A stretch of DNA of 64,000 nucleotides from the NCBI GenBank assembly GCA_019279435.1, contig JAAALK010000287.1, positions 69,691,144 to 69,755,143 on the forward strand, written 5' to 3'. The stretch comes from Zizania palustris. Its lineage: Eukaryota; Streptophyta; Magnoliopsida; Poales; Poaceae. Positions 57,326 through 64,000 of this stretch are shown here, in pieces (within the stretch, counting starts at the first letter, position 1; each line of letters starts with the position of its first letter). The notes under the pieces are model-generated. The model had not been told where the DNA came from, did not search any database, and worked only from the letters and a program-made list of their open reading frames with translations. The position numbers were made by a program, and so were the translations under genes.

Positions 57326-58409
57326 CTAGATATTCGGAGGGTTTGCCAATTCCTTCTCCGAAGTGGCGTCTAAATTTTCGATTTCAAAGTGCCCCCTGAG
57401 CCACTCCTGTTCCCGTCGAGGGCTAGTCAGATCGGCTATGCGGAGCCGATCGGACCGAAGCCCTTCGGTGGAGGGGTCCGGCACGCGAAGGCCTCTAACA
57501 CTCGGAAGGCTTCGTCGCGAGGAGCCCAGTGTGCAGAGTCCTTCGGTGCATGAAGGGCTCCAGCACGTAACACCCTTCGGTGGGCGAAGAGGTACGGTCC
57601 GGAGGGTCCGATGGGCCTCGCGTCCGCGCGAAGCCTCTGGCTTCGGTAGGAAGTTCAAGCATCGGCTTTCCCTGTACAGAAAATTTTCCCCTCCTGACTT
57701 GATAGCTAGATGCTTGCTGAGCCAAATCATTTGCAATTGAATTGGCTTCTCTAGACACGTGAGAAATTTTGAATTCATCAGAGGCAGTAATTATGTCTAG
57801 ACATTTATCCAAGTAGATATTTAGGAAACCATTAAAACCTTGAGCAATTTTTGATACTTGTTGTAATACTAACAGAGAATCACCATATGCATGAACATGT
57901 TTAATACCCATGGAACCTATCAATTCAAGTCCTGGTAATAAAGCTTCATATTCGGCTTGATTATTAGTAGAAGGAAATTCTAAATGAGCTGAGGTCTTAA
58001 AGCGCATACCACTAGGTGATATGAGAACCACTCTAATACCTTAGCCATTTTTGCAAGTCGAACCGTCAAAATTAAGTTTCCATGGTACTACTTCAATTAG
58101 AGCAACATTGGTACCCCAATCGATGTCTATGTGATGATCAACTATAAAATTAGCGACGGTTTGGCCTTTCATAGCTTTCAAAGGTTCATAAGCCAAATCA
58201 TATTCAATCAAAGCATAAGCCCACTTCTCGATTCTACCACTTAGAATCGGCTTCTGTAACATGTATTTTACGACACCGGTTTGACAAGCAACAATACATG
58301 TGCTAGGGAGAAGATATTGACGTAATTTGGTAAATGCATAATAAAGTGATAAACACAAACGCTCCACAAACATGTACCTTGTCTCAGCATCCAGCAAGCG
58401 GCGGCTCAA
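57326..58409 (-). pseudogene. G2 RT-linked RNase H and second RNase H
   Basis: The first domain (58409-58041) shows MFVERLCLSLYYAFTKLRQYL, LSGRIEKWAYALIEYDL and ANFIVDH, the usual gypsy RNase H remnant. The second has LNFDGSTCKNG, NNQAEYEALLPGLELI, AYGDSLLVLQQV and HVSREANSIANDLAQQ, an extra archaeal-type RNase H typical of Tat elements, with its Asp-Glu-Asp residues kept. A stop near 58041 separates them. Downstream (57660-57400) is a linker full of proline, arginine and serine, encoded by GGTCCGATGG and CGAAG words like those of the LTR. Confidence 0.85.
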
Positions 58410-59770
58410 GAATATGATGATGTAATTTTTTCCTCCACTTCTTGAGTTAGCATGGCTCCTATCACGCTATCTTTTGCAGCAATGTACAGCCGAAGCGGAA
58501 TCCCGACTTTTGGTGCTCTTACCACGGGCGGTGATGACAAACATTCTTTAATCTTCTTGAAGGCGCTTTGTTGAATTGCCCCCCAAATTAACTCGGCCTC
58601 ATTCTTGAGCCGGAGTATGGGGACAAAAGAATCGATCTTGCTAGACAAGTTAGATATAAAGCGACGTAAATAATTCATCTTTCCTAGCAACTTTTGCACA
58701 TTTCTCTTGCATGTCGGTGCTTCAAAGTTCCTAATCTTTTCAAGCCTCTTAGGATAAATTTCGATACCACTTTCATGAATCATGAATCCTAAGAACTTGC
58801 CTGCCGACACACCGAAAGCACACTTGAGTGGGTTAATTTTTAAGTCGTACTAACACATCCTATCAAAAGCAACTCTCAAATCGACTAGATGATTTCCAAT
58901 AGCATCCGATTTGACTACAACATCATCTATGTAGACCTCTAGCATAACTCCTAGCAAGTCATGAAAGATCAAATTCATAGCACGTTGATATGTAGTGCCA
59001 GCATTCTTTAAACCAAAAGTCATAACGACCTACTCAAACAAGCCGACAAAACCAGGGCATCGAAAGGCTGTCTTGTAGACATCCTCTTCGACCATAAAGA
59101 TTTGATTGTAACCAGCGTTGCCATCAAGAAAGCTTACTACCTTATGTCCTGAAGCATCGTTGATCAACATGTCGGCTATTGGCATGGGATACTCGTCCTT
59201 CGGAGTGGCCTTGTTCAGATCCCTAAAATCAATACAAACCCGTATTTTTCCGCTCCTCTTCTTCTCTACAGGAACAATGTTAGCAACCCATTCAACATAC
59301 CTGCATGGCCTAATAAATTCAGCCTTGAGCAATCGTTCTACCTCCTCTTTAACTCGGTCATACACGGCCGAATTAAAGCGGTGAGGGGGCTATTTATAAG
59401 GCCTAAACCCAGGTTTGGTAGGTAGACGATGCTCTACGAGCTCGCGGCTTAGTCCAGACATCTTGCTATATTCCCATGCGAAACAATCAACGTACAACCG
59501 AAGCAACTTTATTACTTCGACCCTTTCATCAGCCTGTAAATTTTGGTTTACAAAAGTCGGCCTTAGAACGCTACCATTGCCTATATCGATCTCTTCTAAA
59601 GGGTCGGCCGACGCGAAACCTTGTCCTAACTTTTCTACCTCGCTAAAATCTTCAATGTCTTCGGTAATACCATCTTTAGAAGACCGATATTGCTCCACGC
59701 GAGACTTCATCCAATCAAGATTACTCTTACTAGACCTGACTACTAGTTTAGAAATAGTCGTGCTACATTA
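58406..59770 (-). pseudogene. G2 reverse transcriptase with protease-RT linker
   Basis: The minus strand reads VDCFAWEYSKMSGLSRELVEH in the linker. RT then has KVRVCIDFRDLN-type sequence (GKIRVCIDFRDLNKATPKDEYP), VVSFLDGNAGYNQI and, in the gap between frames near 58925, the catalytic YVDDVVVKS, followed by KFLGFMIHESGIEI and LLGKMNYLRRFI. This is the full finger-palm-thumb order of gypsy RT. Stops at about 59391 (after FRPYK) and 58850 disable it. Confidence 0.9.
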
Positions 59771-60110
59771 GCCTGCTTTAGAGACACGAGTACAAAACGT
59801 CCCCAGGACACGCTAAAGAAGTCGTAATCCAAGAGGTCTATACTTGATAGACACCACCGTCAATAAGCATCCTAAAGATTGACTTCCCGTCAATGTGTCC
59901 CTTGACGTAGAGAGGCTTCAGGTGACGAGTCATATCCTCGGACTTCTCGAAAATAGTATCTCATGGGTCGAGGTTCAATTGAGCGACCTCGGCCTCATCT
60001 CGTGGTAGCGCGAACTCGGCGGGAAGCATGACAATGTTTATGTCCATTGCCTGAGGTGCAGGCCCCTCGGAAATGGGCATGTAGTCCCCATCGCTCGGAA
60101 CGGGAACCGG
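59771..60110 (-). pseudogene. G2 protease remnant
   Basis: The minus strand contains KPLYV-like and GKSIFRMLIDGGV (about 59905-59845), the aspartic-protease active-site region (IDGG) of Tat elements. It runs into a stop almost at once and the flap region is missing, so the protease has suffered an internal deletion. Confidence 0.6.
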
Positions 60111-62460
60111 TTTGTTCGTCTCTACCGGCTTGGGCTTCCATAGTAGCTTCACAATTGGACGAGGGCGGATTTCCTCAAATATGCATCTCGCTCATCCTCG
60201 GCCTTCTTCTCACGCATCTCCTATGACCGCAGGCTTTGCAGGTGCCTCTTCTGTGATTTGGACATGCCCGAAGGTGCCCAAGATGGATGTGGCTTAGTAC
60301 CAAGCACCACCAATTTGTTCTTGTGATTTCTGAATGAATGGGAATTACCCGGGTCGGCTTCGTATTCTTTGCGCTTGGTAGGAACCTCTCTGTGCACCCT
60401 ATCGGTCAAACCGGCCTCGTTAAGACGATCAGATCACGCTTCGGTGATGGCCTCTCCCTCGCCTGTTTGCGCCTATCTCCTTTGGCTTCGTCCTGCATGA
60501 GTCGATTCGGAGGTACCACGGACAGCCCATGGAAAACGTTCCCCTTCGTCGTGTCTACTTGTCCCTGCCAATCATAACACTCCGAAGAAAAATAGGGGGC
60601 AACATTATACTGCGAAGGGTACTCTGGTGAGGTGTAGTTCAGAGCCAATGGGGATCATGCCCAGTAGTATGGTGGATGCATCAGCGGTTCTAGCGGCTTC
60701 GCCCACTGCGAGCCGAACCCATTGCCCGGAGGGGGGTTCGGCCACATCGAAGGTATTTTAGACCATATCAGTGAAGGGTCCTGCCAGACCAGAGGTATGT
60801 TTGGCCATTGTGGGCCAAACTCTACCACCGGGGGGTTCGCCCAGAGCGGAGGTGGGTTCGGCCACTGGGGTTTGAACTCACCTAGTGGAGGGTTTGGCCA
60901 TTGGGGTCCGTACTTGTTATGCTGAGGGTTCGGACATTGGGGTTCGAACTCACTATGCGGATGGTTCGGCCATTGTGATCTGAACTCACCATGCAGAGGG
61001 TTCGACCATTGGGGTTCGAACTCACCATGCGAAGGGTTCGGCAATTAGGGTTCGTACTCACTATGCGAACGGTTCAGCCATTGGGGTTCTAACTCACCCT
61101 TCAGAGGGTTCGATTGTTGGGGTCCGAACCCATCCTCCGAAGGGTTTGGCTGTCTTGGTCCCTTCAGTTGTCTTGGCATTTTTGGTCGAGGGCCTTCTTT
61201 CTTGGATTTCTTCTGGTGTTTATTCAACATCTGGTATGTTACCTTTGTCTTCTTGTGAGCCCTGGCCGAAGGGGACGTGTTGATGTTCTTTTTCCACACT
61301 CCTACTTCAGGGTTGTTTGGTATGAGTGTGCGTGTGCGTGATACTCCAATAACGACCGCTTTCCCTTTAGATGACTAGGCCTGTTCTGGCCGAATCAGTA
61401 CCTTCTTCTCGTTGAGGTCGATGGTGTTCACGGGAAAGGGGTCTTTGTAGAGCTTCATCTTTGGACTAGAATCTATTTTCAATTATCCTTCTTCTATGGA
61501 TGATTGAACGTGCCGATGGAAAACATTGCAGTCGTTAGTATAATGAGAATGTGAATCGTGCCACTTACAGTAGGGGCGCTTCTTTAATTCGTCGGCGGTC
61601 GGGATTACCTAGCCCTTGGGCAACCTGAGCAACTAGCTCTTCAAGAGGAAATCAAATATTTTATCGCATTTAGTCACATCAAAGGAGTATTTAACTTCGT
61701 TGGGCCGACTCTTAGTGGGAGACGACCGCAGTTCAGAACAAGTGACAGGCTTGCTCTTAGTGTTCCAAGCCTATTCAGCCGCATACATATCGGTCGAATC
61801 ATCCTATTCCTCTGACTCTTCTTTATCGGAGTGTTCCATGATGTGAACTTCAGCTCTAGGTTTGTTGAACGTTTTAACGAATTTTTTATCCTTGGCTTGG
61901 ACTTCTTGGACTAGAGCCTGCTGCAGGACTTGCCTGACTTCTAAAAAGTTTTGGTTATCTAGCCTCTCTTTAATTTCAGAATGCAACCCGTTAAAAGCTA
62001 GATATGCCAAATCCATTTCTGAAATATTGAGGCTAAAACATCGGTTTTTGGTATCTCTAAAGTGCTTGACGTACTCAAAGACACTCTCTCTAGATTTCTA
62101 TTTGACCGATGTCAAGTGTGAAAGTCTAAGTTTTGTTTCGCCCGTATAAAAATAGTCATGGAACTTTTGTTCTAATTGGGCCCATGTTTGGACGGAGTTC
62201 GGCGAAAGTGCCAAAAACCAAGTGAAAGCGGTGCCGAATAGTGAAAGAGAAAACAATCTCAATTTTAATGTGTCTGACCCACTAGCTTCTCCACACTGCG
62301 CTAAGAATTGGCTGACATGCTCTAGTACGGTCTTGTTACCCTCACCATCGAATTTGGTGAATTCGGGGACTCTATAACCACGAGGGTAGGGTATGGTATC
62401 AAAATGATCGGGGTACGACTTTTAGTAAACCCTAGCCCAATCCCGAGGCACGAAGCCGAT
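60110..62460 (-). pseudogene. G2 gag with tryptophan-rich repeat spacer
   Basis: The minus strand starts at the S3 junction. Landmarks are VPEFTKFDGEGNKTVLEHVSQF, TAFTWFLALSPNSVQTWAQLEQKF and EMDLAYLAFNGLHSEIKERL (capsid), then a zinc-binding YCKWHDSHSHYTNDC near 61560. A spacer follows (61140-60655) of imperfect repeats of the type GEFEPQWPNPP, and finally PSWAPSGMSKSQKRHLQSL before the protease. G1 has the same order with a different spacer. Stops at several points show loss of function. Confidence 0.87.
60655..61140 (-). repeat. Coding minisatellite in G2 gag
   Basis: About ten imperfect units of roughly 33-36 bases encode PQWPNPPHGEFE-like peptides. On the plus strand they appear as GGGTTCGGCCATTGGGG words. 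The Trp, Pro and Asn positions are kept while the others drift. Confidence 0.85.
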
Positions 62461-64000
62461 TGTCACGCCCCGATTTAATAAATCAGGACTTTTATTGAAA
62501 TTCCATAGAAAATCAATAAACCAAGACGTTCATCATGCGACCACGTACAAATACGAGCAATCATTCACGGTTCGTAGACCGTATTAGTACAAAAGTGAAT
62601 AAAGATGAAGAGAAACTAATAAATCAAAGGGTCCTAGATGAACGCCTCCTTCCAGTCTCGCCTTGACTGGGTCGCTACTACAGACCTTCATCCTCCTCGT
62701 AGTAGACGGGATCTGGTGGTGTAAGTCAACGGGGGTGAGTACAAACGTACTCAGCAAGCCACCGGATGCAAATATAATGCAGAGTAATAACAAGGGAGAT
62801 AGTGGCTAATTTTGCGGAAGAGCATAATTTGTAAAGCAATTAAATGTGATCAATTTATTAGTACTGAAATGTAAACATGTGTATGCATCATCATCTTCTA
62901 ACTCGAGGGGTACAGTCAGCCCCACCTCGCTCAACAGTCCTTACATGCCATGAATAACTCAACCATTCAAACAATTGTAAACTAACTGCGAGTAGTTACA
63001 CAACCCGCCCTTGACCGTGGGCTCGGTTTTTCGAAAAGATTAAATACTCTGATCAGAGATGTACCACTGTACCCACAAGGCACGCACTCATCACTTACAC
63101 CAAAGTGTAACGAGATGACCCATACCACGAGAACTCGTGCCAAAACCTTCCATATGGTCCTCCTCGACCCGACAACACCCTCTTATGGGTTTCATATGGT
63201 GTCCCGACGCGTCGGAGCCCCACCATACCCCCCTTGAGCCACGTCGATACAAGTCACCCGCAGGTTGCCCCTTGCCCCCTCCACTATGGTGCATCGAGTC
63301 GAATTGTTCCATACTTTCAGTTAGGACTTACCTATTAGACTTGTGGCTGGTACGGAAGTGATTTGCAACAGATCCCGCAGACCGGTCCTTATAGTGCCCC
63401 TGGTGCGACCAACCAATGCCCTAGCTTGCACCCGGAACCCACCATACTTATAACATAGCCAACTCCACAGAGTCCAGAGACAAGAATAACGGGGAAATTT
63501 CATATAGTAAAATCCATCTATCTACGACTCATTCTTTTTATCCTATAGCAGTTGTGCCAGTACATTGGGCACTAGCTAATATTTTATAGTAGAGTGACAA
63601 GGAGTTAAGGCTCAATAAGCATGGCTTGGGTTAGCACACAAGGACGGGGATCTAATAAATATAAGTGTAGGGCTTGATATTGGACTAATGCAATATTAAC
63701 CTATGAGTTGTAGCGATAATTTATTAAAACATGGGTTCAACTGATGATCAAAATGGGGTTGTGACTTGCCTTGATCAGCAAATGGGGAAGGTGGAACCTC
63801 GGGATAGAACTCCGGCTCCTCGACGAACTCATAGTCTTCTTGATACGAAAAAATAAATAATACATTCAATAAACAATAAAGTAGCACAAACAAGAATCAT
63901 ACAAGTTTATGGGTTTTACTATGTGAAATAAAGTGTTAATATTCTGAAGTCTGGTGAAAAACATTAAAATTATATTTCTAAGGCTGTTCCCAATTTATTC
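62461..64000 (-). mobile_element. LTR S3 (same family as S1 and S2), runs off the window
   Basis: It starts TGTCACGCCCCGATTTAATA at 62461, the inverted 3' terminus of the family, preceded by CCGAT (possible target-duplication half). The sequence then follows the S1 3' half in reverse: CTCGAGGGGTACAGTCAGCC near 62903, the CACTATAAGGACCGG-like block near 63390, and CATGGCTTGGGTT near 63621. About 1.5 kb of an expected 3-4 kb is present. Frames here (62584-63893) are not coding. Confidence 0.75.

Larger units (their letters stand above)
54724..64000 (-). mobile_element. Ty3-gypsy element G2 (Tat-like), right part outside the window
   Basis: The 3' LTR (54724-56008) and polypurine tract are followed on the minus strand by integrase, RNase H, RT, a protease remnant and gag up to 62460. 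S3 then interrupts, and the 5' LTR is not in the window. It is inserted upstream of the copia gag. The left flank CAATG (54719-54723) is one half of the target duplication. The LTR ends, polypurine tract and gag resemble G1, so the two are related families. The presence of two RNase H domains supports the Tat lineage. Confidence 0.87.

Overview
This is plant nuclear DNA, almost certainly from a grass. Three things point there: a textbook MIR396 precursor, several LTR-retrotransposon lineages nested in one another, and a CACTA (En/Spm) transposon whose genes have GC-rich 5' regions. I cannot name the species. There is no bacterial-style gene organisation, rRNA, CRISPR array or organellar DNA. 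Most open reading frames in the window are chance or transposon-derived.

Bases 1 to about 14.67 kb are the low-copy part. They hold a possible terminal exon of a gene entering from the left (578-726) and small MITE-like repeats. A MIR396 gene lies on the minus strand (hairpin 4581-4725, TATA box 4939-4946). There is a SINE-like insertion with 5S-rRNA-like sequence and a perfect 13-bp target duplication (5467-5637), and an aldo-keto-reductase fragment (about 9.6-9.8 kb). A 1.94-kb non-autonomous CACTA element (10209-12146, target duplication ATC) follows, then a decayed DEAH-box (PRP43/DHX15-like) helicase fragment with recognisable splice sites (13618-14519).

From 14670 to the right edge the window is one nest of transposons. 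The oldest visible layer is a minus-strand Ty1-copia element (14670 to about 54.72 kb). It is split inside its reverse transcriptase by a minus-strand Ty3-gypsy element, here G1 (17674-52067, target duplication GTTTC). G1's left LTR holds a 3.6-kb LTR of another family (S1, 17948 to about 21566). G1's interior holds a gag-only retroelement (N, 22706 to about 27274), a truncated relative of S1 (S2, about 27274-30450) and a solo LTR (L5, 33532-50467). L5 in turn carries a 15.1-kb CACTA element (33936-49028, target duplication ATA). A second gypsy element related to G1 (G2, from 54724) sits in the copia leader, and its gag is interrupted by a third S-type LTR (S3, from 62461).

The most interesting object is the large CACTA element, the innermost insertion of its nest. 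Manual splicing of its two standard genes gives open reading frames with every junction in phase: TNPD (about 1120 aa, 4 exons) and a TNPA-like protein (about 606 aa, 12 exons). Between them lies a third small gene (177 aa, 2 exons) that I do not recognise. Each of the three genes is preceded by a GC-rich putative promoter, and just beyond each promoter is a tRNA-like block (A-box, B-box, T-run) pointing the opposite way. A near-identical 444-bp tandem repeat separates two of the gene modules. The gypsy and copia coding regions are clearly decayed by stops, insertions and deletions.
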